In this document: piece after piece, positions 12,475 through 24,200 of the stretch
How the letters are laid out: every line of letters starts with the position of its first letter
Numbering within the stretch: position 1 is the stretch's first letter
NCBI GenBank assembly: GCA_016946835.1
Contig: JACVTC010000043.1
Span: 145,001-172,500, forward strand
DNA from: Neocallimastix lanati (nom. inval.)
Taxonomy: Eukaryota; Neocallimastigomycota; Neocallimastigomycetes; Neocallimastigales; Neocallimastigaceae
Reading direction: 5' to 3'
DNA length: 27,500 nucleotides
Made by a program: the position numbers and the translations under genes
The notes under the pieces: generated by a model
What the model was told of the DNA's origin: nothing
Database searches by the model: none
What the model saw: only the letters and a program-made list of their open reading frames with translations

Positions 12475-14557
12475 TTATTTTGAATCTATAGTGTTGATAT
12501 TATTGTTACCATTATCATTATCATTATTATTACTGTTGTTGGCGTTATTATCATTAGTATTATCATTATTGATATCGTTATTGTTCTTATCAATTTCGGA
12601 TTTTGAAGTGTCCATAATACTATCAACAATATATGGAACATCTAGTTCAGAAGGTAATGTTAATGCTAATGGTGGTAACATTGAACTTGGGGTAGTAGGA
12701 ATGCCTGGGGTTACTGGTCTTTGAGGTTGAGGAACTCCACTTGGGGAAGCTGAAGTGGTAGCTAATCTAGGGGAAACTGCGGCCGAGGCTGTTGATCTTG
12801 GGGAAGCTGGAGTAACTATCCTTGGAGAAACTGGACCTGGACTTGAACCTGTATCGAATAGTCTAGGTGAAATTGAACTTGCTTGTCTTGGAGAAGATGG
12901 AGCCATTGGTCTTAGAGAAGCTGTACCTGCTGGTCTTGGAGAAGGTGGAGTTGATAATATTGGTGTACGAGGTCTTGGTGAAACTGATCTTGAGTTCAAT
13001 GATATTGAACCATCTGGAGATGAAGCTGAAACTGAAATTGGAGCTGTAGATGCATCAACAGGAATTGCCAAACGACCAGAGATATCCTTTGAAGTTTGTT
13101 GATTCGATAAAGATGACATTCGTGGATTGACACTAAGTGAAGAAGAATTTGAAGCCACTGAAGTTGGTCTATTTGGTAGAGAAGCAAGACGTGGACTAAC
13201 ATTAGGGGAAGAAGATGAAATGATAGAAGTAGGTCTATCATTAACTATAAGATTTGCATTATTCATATTTGGTCTAATACTTGAAATATCTGCAGGTGAA
13301 GCAGGTAATGGTTGAGGTGAACGAATAGCTCTAATTTGAGGACTAGTAGCATTCACATTATTTGGAAGACTATGATGTTGATTTGGAGGTAAAATATGAT
13401 GTGAATTGGAATTATTAGTAGAATAATTAACAGAATAACCATCAGAGTAATTTAATGATTGTGCATTAACATTATAATCTAACATTTGTTGTTTACTATT
13501 TTCTTGATATATTTTTTCTTGAGCAGCAATAGCTTTTTTAATACTTTCTTGATTCTTTATTTCTTTAGTATAGAAATAGGAGAAGTATAAACCAATACAA
13601 ATGAGAATCAAAGAGGTACTAATACCTGAAAGTTTAGCTACCCATGGAACATCATAATTAATTTCAACCACTTTTACAATATAACTTTTATATCTACAAC
13701 ATTCAGTATCTTCATTAATAGTAAATCTAAATTGATTACAATAATTATTCTTTTGTGCAGTAGTTCTATAACCTTTTTTTTTTTTTATTACATAATTAAT
13801 TATAATAAAAATAATATTATATTAAATTATTATACTATCAATTTAAATATTTTTATCTAAGAATAAATATATATATATATAATAATAATAATGATAATAA
13901 TAAAAACATACCACAATTAAAAATTTCATTATTTAAGTTATCTTCACAAACATAATCTTTTCCTTCAATTTCTTTTTTATATAAATCAAATAATTCCACT
14001 ATATATTCATTTCTTGCTTTAATAATATCTTCTTTTGTTCCCAATGAAACTCTAGTATCATCTTTTGGATAAGGACAAAGAGTTTCATTTTTAAGAAAGT
14101 AAAGCATTGCATTAAAGAATTTTGCATATATCCTTGGGCAAGGAGGATTTAAAGTAACATCTTGACCAGGAGCCATATATTTACGATACATATAATAGCA
14201 ATTAACAGTTTTCTCATATCTCAATTCACCTAAAAAATGTTCATCAGTATCGTTACTATTAAATTCCACTACTCCAACTTTACTAAGTTCTTTTATATCT
14301 TCATCCTTTGTATAATAACATAATCCTTTTGAAATGTGTAAATATCTTATATAATAATCTAATTTATTTACAGGACTAAAATTTTGAAAATCTTCATTAA
14401 TATATTGATGATCAGATAATTCTTTTAAAGTTGAAGTATCAAGTTGAATATCCTTTTTCCTAAACTGTTGACAATAAGATGATTCAACCAAAATTTTTTC
14501 AGCTAATAAAGTTGAAATGAATGTAAATATTATAGTAACAATTGAAAGAAATTTCAT
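12475..14557 (-). CDS. Type I membrane protein with Cys-rich ectodomain and Ser/Pro (SPR-repeat) cytosolic tail
   Basis: Exons 14557-13912 and 13772-12475 encode 647 residues; the 139-nt phase-1 intron falls in the Gly codon of FNCG. The chosen acceptor, directly after an A run, is supported by alignment to the paralogue at 21288-22685 (GYRTTAQKNNYC against GFGSVGLKEEYC). Order: signal peptide 1-19; ectodomain with ten Cys (29, 80, 120, 140, 161, 204, 215, 227, 240, 241); membrane helix about 260-283; basic, probably helical juxtamembrane segment KEIKNQESIKKAIAAQEK at 285-302; Ser/Pro-rich region about 344-579 with eight SPR motifs at 407-552; Asn/Asp-rich end 607-644. Seen: topology and repeats. 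Inferred: a plasma-membrane receptor or wall sensor whose tail may be phosphorylated by proline-directed kinases or bound by SH3 domains. I recognise no named ectodomain family. Confidence 0.85.
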
Positions 14558-15547
14558 GTTTGATTTATTTATTATGCATTAATATAATGTTTGATTGTTT
14601 AATAATTTTTAATGTTTATATTTTAAAAAAAAATATATTATAATATAATAAATAATATATATATAGTAATTCCTATTATCTCCAATAAAACAAATTCTCT
14701 TCTTTATTTTTTTTTTTTGTTTGTTTGTTTATTTTTTAAAATTAGATTATACCAAATTAAATATAAAAATATGATAATATTTAAGAATTGTATAGTGCTG
14801 TTGTTTTTAAATAAATTATGGATTCTATTAAATATAAATATTTTATATTACTTTGCTTTTTGTTTTAATCTATAAATCTTTAGAAAAAAAACATTAAGTT
14901 TCAATTTTTAACTTTCATTTATTTCGAAAGTATGAAAAAATAATAATAATAATAAATAAAATAAGAAAAAATATTTATATAAAATAAAATATGTAAAAAA
15001 TTTAAAAATATTAAAATATATATTTACTGTTTTCAATACTAATATAAAATTAATATATTTAAATTTATGAATAGTTAAGAATTTTATAAATTGTTATTTA
15101 TTGATTTTGTTTTTGAATTTATGTATATAAAGAAACTATTTCAAAATTAATTTCATTTTCTGATTTTATATACAATTTATTTTTAAACTATATATTCTTG
15201 AATCTATAATAAATAAATAAATTTTATTTATTAAGATTTTTAATTTTAAATATTCTTTATTTTTATTTTTCTTTTATGTACTTTTTTTTTTTATTCTATT
15301 CTCTAATCTTATCTCTTTTTTCTTTTTTTTTAAAAAAAAAAGTTCCTTTTTTTATTTTAGTTAACTTTATCTTTTTTTTTTTTTTTAAATATAATTCATT
15401 ATTTTTTTTTTTTTTATTTTTTTGAAAAAAGAAATTGAAAAAATATTAAAATTTTAAAAGTATTATATTTTTCATAAAAACTTTAAATAATAGTAAAATT
15501 TTTTATAATTGAAAAAGTGAAAAATTATTTTAGATAATTTTTTTATT
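14558..15547. other. AT-rich 5' flank of the Ser/Pro-tail gene
   Basis: The promoter and 5' leader of the minus-strand gene starting at 14557 must lie in the left part. It contains TA runs (14656-14664) and T runs (14707-14719, 15281-15291, 15371-15386) but nothing that can be singled out as a regulatory site. No coding frame is seen. Confidence 0.5.
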
Positions 15548-15554
15548 ATGAAAT

Positions 15555-15743
<189 letters not shown>

Positions 15744-16190
15744 CGATTTATTACTGGTTGCACAAAAAAAAATATATATTTTATATCTAATTTAACCTTA
15801 TATATTAAATAAATTTTATAATTTTTTTTTATAAATCTGATTATTTCTTTTTATTAAAATTAAAGAAAAATTAAATAGAAAAAAAAAAAAAAATAAAAAA
15901 ATTTTAAATAGAAAAAAAAAAAAAAAAAAAAAAAAAAGCTTATGAATAATGTAATCTATATTAAAAAATATATTAATATATTAGAATATATTTATATATT
16001 TTTAATATAAAATTTAATATAATAATTAATATTGATTCATTTTTATTAGTATTATTAAGAATCCAAATTAAGACTACAAATTATTGAAGCTATTAGCCTA
16101 TTAACTATTTTTATCAAATTTTATTGTTTTCATATATTACAGTATTATTATAATATAAAGTTTATTTAAAATATTTTATTATTATTTATA
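15744..16190. other. AT-rich spacer with A runs
   Basis: The spacer holds A runs at 15880-15892 and 15910-15937 and plain AT-rich sequence. A slightly more complex patch lies at 16060-16140. No gene or RNA is recognised. Confidence 0.5.
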
Positions 16191-16194
16191 ATTA

Positions 16195-16345
<151 letters not shown>

Positions 16346-16648
16346 AAGAAATAAAGTCTTTTTATTATTATTTTTATTATTATTATATTATAATAATAAT
16401 AAAAATAATAATAAAAAAATTAAAAAATCTTTAAAAAAATAATAAAGTATTAAATAAAAGTCATTTATTTATATAAATAAAAACTTCGATTAATGAAAAA
16501 AATTCAATATGTTTTAAAAACAATTTATTAAATATTAAACTTTTTGAGAATTTTAATATCTAAATGTATAAAAGATATACACATTCCTACATTACTGAAA
16601 CAAAATAATGATATCATATCTGTTAAGTATAATACACATATTCTTATA

Positions 16649-16699
16649 TTATTGTAATGACACTTTAGATCGATGAAATTATAGCATACATTACAATAA
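16649..16699. repeat. 11-bp perfect inverted repeat
   Basis: TTATTGTAATG at 16649-16659 pairs with CATTACAATAA at 16689-16699, with a 29-nt loop that includes GATCGATG. A few further bases outside the arms also pair if a short bulge is allowed. It lies about 180 bp left of the GC-rich island. Function is unknown. Confidence 0.7.
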
Positions 16700-16777
16700 G
16701 AGAATACAATATAATTAATATAATTTCTAATATTTTTATTTCAATTATTTTTAATTATTATTATTCATCATTATTAA

Positions 16778-17105
16778 TAATTATAATAATTACTTACAGA
16801 ATGATTTAATAAAAAAATATAATATTTTTTTTATCATAAAAATAGAATGATTTAATAAAAAAAAAAAAAAAAAAAAACATAGACTTGCACATATGGGTAC
16901 CCATCTCCCATATGGCCATACAGTTATTAATTAACTGTAAGGTGATGAGTTATTGGCATACTGTATCAGCTTCGCCGCTCTCAATCGTCGTTACACACTG
17001 CCTGGAGATGCATTCCTAACGTTCCTACATATATCTCTAATGACCACGAGCATCAGAACTAATTATAATAATTACTTACAGAATGATTTAATAAAAAAAT
17101 ATAAT
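16778..17105. repeat. Perfect 46-bp direct repeat flanking a GC-rich island
   Basis: Positions 16778-16823 and 17060-17105 are identical over 46 bp (they contain ATTACTTACAGAATGATTTA). A third, partial copy of 20 bp (AGAATGATTTAATAAAAAAA) lies between them at 16844-16863 and runs into an A21 tract. The right copy abuts the island exactly. Forty-six bases is much longer than ordinary target-site duplications, so tandem duplication plus insertion or rearrangement fits better than simple transposition. Confidence 0.95.
16878..17059 (-). other. GC-rich structured island, candidate RNA polymerase III ncRNA gene
   Basis: By direct count 79 of 182 bases are G or C (about 43%) inside DNA that is nearly all A/T. 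It has strong self-complementarity: a 12-bp palindrome ATGGGTACCCAT at 16893-16904, ATATGGG/CCCATAT at 16891-16897 and 16907-16913, and TACAGTTA/TAACTGTA at 16919-16926 and 16932-16939. Read on the minus strand it ends in a run of 21 T (plus-strand A run 16857-16877), as a polymerase III terminator would. I could not match it to 5S, tRNA, U1-U6, 7SL or RNase P/MRP by eye, and A and B boxes are not clear. It could instead be a fragment of a decayed element. Strand is a guess from the T run. Confidence 0.45.
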
Positions 17106-18459
17106 CTTTTTTTAATTTTATAATAAAATTAAAAGTTACATACTAATAACTAATACTAATACTAATAGCATTTACTAAAATGCAGGTATTAAATATTACT
17201 ACATATACTAAAAAATCTAAATCATTAAATTTTACTACATAAATTAAAAAAATCTAAATCATTAATAAAATTAAAACTGATTTGATAGTAAAAGAATTAT
17301 TTTAAGTTTAAATATATATATAACTATTATTAACAATTTTTATTTTATTTATATTAGCAATTATTAAATATTTTTAGTATTAATGCATTTAATGTTACCT
17401 ATAATAAATAAACTAAAAAAAAAATTTAGTAATTATAATTATTAAAATTTAGAATATACTATTTAAAACAAATTAAAAAATTTAGTAATTTTTATTATTA
17501 AAATTTAGAATATACTATTTATATTATTTTTTTTTAATGATTTAAAAAATTGAATGACACCATATAAATATATATAAACATATAAATACACTATAGAATT
17601 ATTTTATACAAAAAAAATGATTATTTGTTATATCTTTAAAATTAAGGATTATTTCATATATTTTTAAAATTAAGGATTATTTCATATATTTTTAAAAGTA
17701 ATAAACTAACTTTATATATAAAAAAAAATTTTAATTTTTTAAAAATATATAATTTTTATATATATAATCATTTTATTCATATTTTTAGGGGTAATTATTA
17801 AAAAAGAACATTTTTTTGTATTTTGTTACATTACATTAAGATCTACTTTAAAAAATGTAATAGTAATATATTATGTAATAAATGAATCAATATAAAACAT
17901 GTTATAGCAATATATTATGTAATAAATGAAATGATATAAAAGATATTATTTATTAGTTATAGATATAAAATATGAATATAAACCTTACTAAATATAAAAA
18001 TATTAATTTATAAAAACATAAATATTTTAATATTAAATTAAAGAAAAATCATAAATATTTTAATATTAAATTAAAGAAAAATCAAACATAAATGTTTAAT
18101 TGTGGCTAATATTTAAATCAAATATTAAATATGAAATCACACTACAACATAAAAACTATGAAAAACATTAATATGTATTTATTTAATTATTTATAATATT
18201 TTTCTTATATTTGTATAATTAAATTTATATATTTTAATAGAATTTTATTATATTATTATTAATATGATATACTACATAGCATTTTTAAATATATAGCTGT
18301 AATAAAATTAATATCTCCTATTTTTACTTTATAATTAGTAATCATTATATAAATGAATGATTATAGTAAATAAAGGTAATAAATACTTCAAAAACTTTAG
18401 TAATTTTTATGACCCAGTTAATAAATACTTCATAAATTTAAGTAGTTTTTATGAACTAG
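17106..18459. repeat. Cluster of independent two-copy tandem duplications
   Basis: Six adjacent-pair duplications with unrelated units lie here: 17191-17226/17227-17263; 17421-17465/17477-17521; 17641-17668/17669-17696 (identical); 17851-17896/17897-17940; 18018-18050/18051-18083 (identical); 18376-18416/18417-18459. Units are about 28-46 bp. The rest is AT-rich DNA without a gene. Confidence 0.85.
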
Positions 18460-19117
18460 AGAAGTATTGTGAAATAACCTAAGGAAGAGTTTTTAACAAA
18501 CAAAATATTAAAATAAAATAAGAAACTAAAATAAAATTTCTCCCAAAAAAAAAATTACTGAATGGAGTTTATCTATCATTAAATATATTAAAAGAAATAA
18601 TGATATGAAATAGTATGATTTGCTCATTAATAAGAAATACATATATATATATAAAAGAAAACACTATTTAATTAAAAAAAAAAAATTTTTTTTTTTTTTA
18701 CCCTAATTAAATTTCTGTTTTACTGTGTTATAATTTTAATATATTCTTTAATAACTATTATTAATATTAGAAACTTTAAATTAGTACACAAATGATGAAT
18801 TATTCATTTTTTTTTTCTCGATCTTTCGAACCTTATTTATTATAAATTATTTATAAATATAGTTCAAGGGGTATAATGAAATATAAATAATTAATAATTC
18901 ATTAATAATACAATAATAAATAATAAATAATTGAATAATTAAATAATAAATAATAAATAATTAATAAATAATAAATAAATAAATAATAATAAATAATAAA
19001 TAATTAATTTTACATTTTGTTATAAAATATAACCTTTAATATATAGCACATATTTTTTTCTCTTTAGTACAGTTTCAACTAGCAATAAGAAATTTAATAA
19101 TAGTTTCTTGTTATATT

Positions 19118-19120
<3 letters not shown>
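18460..19120. other. AT-rich spacer with an AATAAATA-type block
   Basis: A block at about 18884-19007 is made of AATAAATA-type units, the complement of the TTATTTA blocks at 4017-5790. A slightly GC-richer stretch at 18815-18872 contains TTTCGAACC, but no tRNA fold surrounds it. Confidence 0.55.
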
Positions 19121-19197
<77 letters not shown>

Positions 19198-19200
19198 TTA
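19121..19200. repeat. (TTTA)n microsatellite, about 76 bp
   Basis: TTTA units run without interruption to TTATTATATC. This is shorter than the TTTA array at 15555 but has the same orientation. Confidence 0.95.
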
Positions 19201-19675
19201 TTATATCTACTAGTGGATCATAATTATTAATTGTAAAGAAAAATTAGCATTCCATTTAAAATTATTTAACATAATTAGAATAAAAACATAATAACTATTC
19301 CATTTTTGTTTAACTTAAAAAAAAAATATTGAAATATTTTTATAACATAATAATGGTTTCACAATCTTTTTTTTTTTTTATTTATTTATTTATTTAAAAA
19401 TAATAATAATATAATAATAATAATTACTAATTTTCATATTTATATATATAATACTAATTTGCATTAATTTGTATTATTTAATATATTCGAAAAAAAAGAA
19501 ATTTTTTTATTTTGTATTTTTTTTTTTTTTTATAATTTCCATTATATAATAGACTATAGGAATAAACTTTATTTAATAATATTTAATAAAAAAAAAAAAA
19601 AAAAAATACATGAAAATAAAAATAAATGAAATATTTTTACATTAATAATATTAAAAAAAAAAAAAAAATTATGTT
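19201..19675. other. AT-rich spacer, no gene seen
   Basis: Runs of A or T (19369-19379, 19518-19531, 19589-19606, 19653-19668) alternate with mixed AT sequence. Nothing supports a gene, RNA or element. Confidence 0.5.
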
Positions 19676-19866
19676 ATAAGTTTCAAGAAAGAAATGACCT
19701 CTAACTCTTCCCATTTATTGATGATAACTTATGATAACTTCATATGGATAAAAAATTATTATTCAAATCTATAGATCAAAACTTTTTCATTCCCTTTACC
19801 GTTTCGACGTCTCGACGCTCTTGATAACGGTAAAACTAATGGATATATAATTAATTTAATCATTAG

Positions 19867-19904
<38 letters not shown>

Positions 19905-20103
19905 ATAGGAATAATCATGTGTAAGGAATGCTTGTTAAGACCTCCAATAAGATAGGAAATCTGGAAAAGAAGACTGACTCTTCTTTTGAAGGCGATTAAA
20001 AGATATTATTAATAAAATAATCTTCTTTTCTTTTCTTTTTTTTTTTTGTCATGATAGGAAATGTTCAAAAGATTTCTTGATGAACAATCAGAAAAAAAAA
20101 TTT

Positions 20104-20144
<41 letters not shown>

Positions 20145-20190
20145 AAAAAAGGATAATAATCATCAGTAACTAGGCCATCACAATACTTTT
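19676..20190. other. Patchwork of complex segments bounded by long A/T runs, with perfect hairpins
   Basis: Four patches of higher complexity (19676-19868, 19902-20030, 20048-20092, 20142-20188) are separated by an A run of about 33, a T-rich run, an A run of about 30 and a final T run. Patch 1 holds a 9-bp stem, TTTACCGTT 19795-19803 with AACGGTAAA 19826-19834, enclosing CGACGTCTCGACGCTC. Patch 2 holds a 9-bp stem, AAAAGAAGA 19965-19973 with TCTTCTTTT 19979-19987, around a CTGAC loop. Patch 3 holds TGTTCA/TGAACA at 20062-20067 and 20081-20086. C-box-like TGATGA and D-box-like CTGA words occur, but no pair is convincingly spaced as a snoRNA. Nature unknown. Confidence 0.4.
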
Positions 20191-20595
20191 TTTTTTTTTT
20201 TTTTTCAATCATTACCTTTATCTCTTTCATTTATTAAATATTTCATTGATAAATAAAAGATTTATTATTATTTATTGATTTATAAATTAAATATTTTTAT
20301 TTTTTTTTTTTTTTTATTTTTATTTTTAAAATAAAAAAAAATATATTTATATGTATATTTATATATTCATAAATAATATTTAATACGTTATTCTTCATTT
20401 TTTTTTTTTTTTTTAATTTTTTTTTATTTATTTTTTGTTTTATTTATTTATTTATTGTTTTATATATATATATTTTAAATATTTATTTTCATAATTTTAT
20501 TAATTATTCTAATCATGATTACATTTACTTAATTATAATTATGATGATAATTTTTTTTTTTTTTTTTTATAAAAATAAAAATATATATCAAAAAA

Positions 20596-20629
<34 letters not shown>

Positions 20630-21287
20630 TATAAAGAACTGCGATGAATGTTTTGATGTTTTTTTTTTTTTTTTTTTTTTTGGTTTTTTTGTTATTGTTA
20701 TTGTTTCTTTTTTTTTTTGGTTTTATTTTATTATTTTTTTTTGGTTTTTTTTTTTTTTTTCTTTAAAAAAAATTAATAAATAAATATAAAAAAAAACGAT
20801 GATTTACTTATTTATATACATAATAATAAAAAGAAAAATAAAAGAAATAAAAAAAAAAAATAAAATAAAACAATAATATAAAAAAAAAAAAATAACAATA
20901 ATATATAAAAAAAAAAAATAACAATAAATATAAATTTTTAATTTGTTTGTTTATTTGCTTGTTAATTTTGGTTTTGAATGTAGTGGATGATATTTTTTGA
21001 GGGTTAGTTGATATATAAGATATTATATATATATTCTTTTTTATTGGTGTTTTTAAAATTTTATAATATATATTCTTATTTTCATTATATTGTGTTAAAT
21101 TTATTAAATTTTTTATTTTATCTTATTTTATTTATTAATATTATTATTTTTCTTTCTCTTTTAAATTATTCTGAATTATCCTGAACTTTTTTTTTTTAAT
21201 TAATCCTTAATAATTTCTATTTCCAAAACTAAAAAAAAAAAAAATAATAATAATAATAATAATCATTTAATAATTATTCATTTCATT
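20191..21287. other. AT-rich region 3' of the SH3 gene
   Basis: The left part is T and A runs (20183-20204, 20590-20612, 20659-20680). The right part, about 20940-21287, has a little more G and probably includes the 3' UTR and polyadenylation region of the minus-strand gene ending at 21288. The open frame at 20541-20783 is Phe/Lys homopolymer and is not a gene. Confidence 0.5.
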
Positions 21288-22685
21288 TCATGCTACTTTG
21301 TTTCCTAAACAATATTCTGGAGCATAACCTTGACGATTTGAATTTATATCTTTAACTAATAACCATCCACCTTCATATTTTTGTATCAACTGAACAATCA
21401 TTCCTCTTCTTAATGAAATATCTCTTTCATCTGTACTCGTATAATCTTGAGAAACTTGATAACTATTTTGAGGATATCTACCTCCAGTCGCCATAGTTCC
21501 TCTTTGAGAGCTTCCATAACTATTCATTGTACTAACAGGATTAGCCTTTGGTCTTAAAGTTCCTGCATTATTTAAATTTCTTGAATTTGAATTGAATGTT
21601 TGTTTATTTGGATCAAAACCCTGGTTATATGCATCTTGTAATAATTGTTTATTTGATTCATGGAATTCCTTTTCTTGATTCAAAACAGATCTCTTAATAC
21701 TTTCTTGAATTTTTATTTCTTTAATGTATTTAGCAGAGAAATATGAACCTAAGATTACAAATACGCTTGCAACAGAAACTCCTGTTATAATTGATTCATT
21801 ATGCAATTTATATTTTATTTCTGTTTTAATTTGAGAATAAGTATAATCACAACATTCTTCATTATTATGAATTTTACAATATTCTTCTTTCAATCCGACT
21901 GATCCAAAACCTAATAATATTTTAAAAAAAAATTTTTTTTAACAAATAAAATAAATATTTAATCAAAATAGATTATTATTAAAAATATAATTAATATTTT
22001 ACATACCACAATTAGCAACTTCAAAATTATCTAATTGTTTGCAATTTCCATCAGGTAAATTTTGACAAAAATTATTTAAATTGTTAACTAATTCGTTTCT
22101 TCGTTGATATACATCTGGGGGTGCCTCCATTGTGTCAGTTGGGTCTTTACAATATTCCCTATTACTTAGTATAAAGTATAGAGCAGTCAAAAAAGTAGTA
22201 CAATGTTGTTTACAAACTAAATGTTCTTTTAAACTATTTTCTGTAGTAACTTCATTTTCAAATTTATACTTATCATAAAAATATGAACAAAGTGTAGTTT
22301 TTGTGTATCTTATATCAGCAGTAACTGGTTGATTATTATCATCAATTCCATTCACTTGTAGAATATCCCATTTATTTATTTCTTTAAGTTGACCTTCTTC
22401 ATAAAAACAAACACCTCTTGATGCCAATATATAACGAATATAATAATCTAATTTTTCATTTGGGTTGATTAAACTAAAACTACTAGATACAAATTGGTCT
22501 CCATCTAATCCATTAACTTTATTTAAATCTAAAAATACAGTTGTTCTATTGAACTGTGTGCAATAATTTGGAGATTCCTGAATTGCACCAGGAGGAGCTT
22601 TGATATTATTATTTCCTTCATCACAATATACTTTTATTAATAATAATATTAGTATTATATTTAATTTTATCCAGATATAGTTCAT
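21288..22685 (-). CDS. Type I membrane protein with Cys-rich ectodomain and cytosolic SH3 domain
   Basis: Exons 22685-22007 and 21910-21288 encode 433 residues; the 96-nt phase-1 intron splits the Gly codon of ANCG, exactly as in the paralogue at 12475-14557. Order: signal peptide about 1-21; ectodomain with twelve Cys (42, 93, 133, 158, 162, 179, 207, 215, 226, 238, 246, 247) and a possible N-glycosylation site NRT; membrane helix about 266-286; juxtamembrane KEIKIQESIKRSVLNQEKEF; Ser/Asn/Gly linker; SH3 at about 377-429, with DYTSTDERDISLRRG, EGGW and GYAPEYCL. The SH3 keeps the expected Trp, Pro and Tyr of the ligand groove. Known: SH3 domains bind proline motifs, and membrane proteins with a cytosolic SH3 are common in early-diverging fungi. 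Inferred: surface sensor or scaffold recruiting proline-rich partners. The ectodomain family is not recognised. Confidence 0.88.
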
Positions 22686-23779
22686 TTTGATTTATCTATA
22701 TATTATACACAGTTTAAAATTTTATTAAAGTTTTAATATAATTTTATTATACTAAAATAAGCTAATTTAAATTCTATTAATAGTTATCTATATTATAAAA
22801 ATATTTTTTTTTATTATATACACTGATACTTTACTTTTACTTAGAATGATATTGTTAATTTTATTATTATTTTTATAATTTTCCTTTTGATTATTTTTAT
22901 TTATCTTTCGTTATAATCTTTTATAATATTTATTTATTATTAATATTAAATTGAAATATTTCAATAATATGATAATAAATTTTCACTTATTTACAAATTG
23001 ATTTTACTTTTATTTTGATTTATAATTTTTTCATTTTATTAAGTGTACTACTATTTATAATAGTTTACTTGTTAGTATATATTAATTAAAATAAATATTT
23101 ATTATTTATTAATTTCAATCAAATAATAATATTTATTTTATTTTATTTCTTAAAAACAAAAGAATTTAATTACTCCTTTTTCTTATTTTATTATTATTAT
23201 TATTTAATTTTTTTTTTACTTCTATATAATTATGAATAATCAAAAATTTTTAATAAAAATAAATAAAAAAATTTCTTTAATAGAAACAAATAAAAATATA
23301 AATAAACCTTTTTCCTTATAACAAAAATGAAAAACCAATAATAATAGAAATATATAAGTGAAAAAATAAATATTATTAAATAGAGTTTGGAGTTAATAAA
23401 ATATAAATTAAGCAAAAAAATTATTTATATATTTAAGTATAATGAAATATATTATTTAATTAATTTCATTTAATTTACATATATTAATAATTTTTTAGAA
23501 CATTCAAATAAAAGTATATATGAATATATTTTAATAATATATTTTAATACTGATTTTATATTGTTTAATCTTTAAATATTATAATTAGTTATATATAGAA
23601 AATATACTGATAAATAAAAACAAAGGATATATTAAATAAAAACAAAGGATAAATTAAATTAATATAATTTAATTTCATTTGTAATAAAAAATGCCATTTT
23701 ATGCTTTTTTTCATATTTTGAAAAAAAATTTTATATAAAATTTGTAATTATTATTATTATTAATATTATTATTAATATT
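22686..23779. other. AT-rich 5' flank of the SH3 gene
   Basis: The promoter of the minus-strand SH3 gene must lie at the left end, but no element can be distinguished. A small tandem duplication (AATAAAAACAAAGGATA, two copies at about 23613-23655) is visible. The frame at 23230-23415 is a hydrophobic AT-derived string with no support as a gene. Confidence 0.5.
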
Positions 23780-24138
<359 letters not shown>

Positions 24139-24200
24139 TATTATTTATTATTTATTATTTATTATTTATTATCATTATTATTTATTATCATTATTATTAA

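Noticed and set aside
12491-13315. Several plus-strand open frames, one with repeated Leu-Gly-Glu
   Set aside because: They are antisense shadows of the Ser/Pro-tail exon; the LGE repeats are the complement of the SPR codons.
16878-17059. About 50-codon open frame through the GC-rich island (plus strand)
   Set aside because: No recognisable domain, ends inside the island, and the segment's self-complementarity fits RNA structure better than coding sequence.
18820-18872. TTTCGAACC, resembling a tRNA T-loop/B box on the minus strand
   Set aside because: No acceptor, D or anticodon stems can be built around it.
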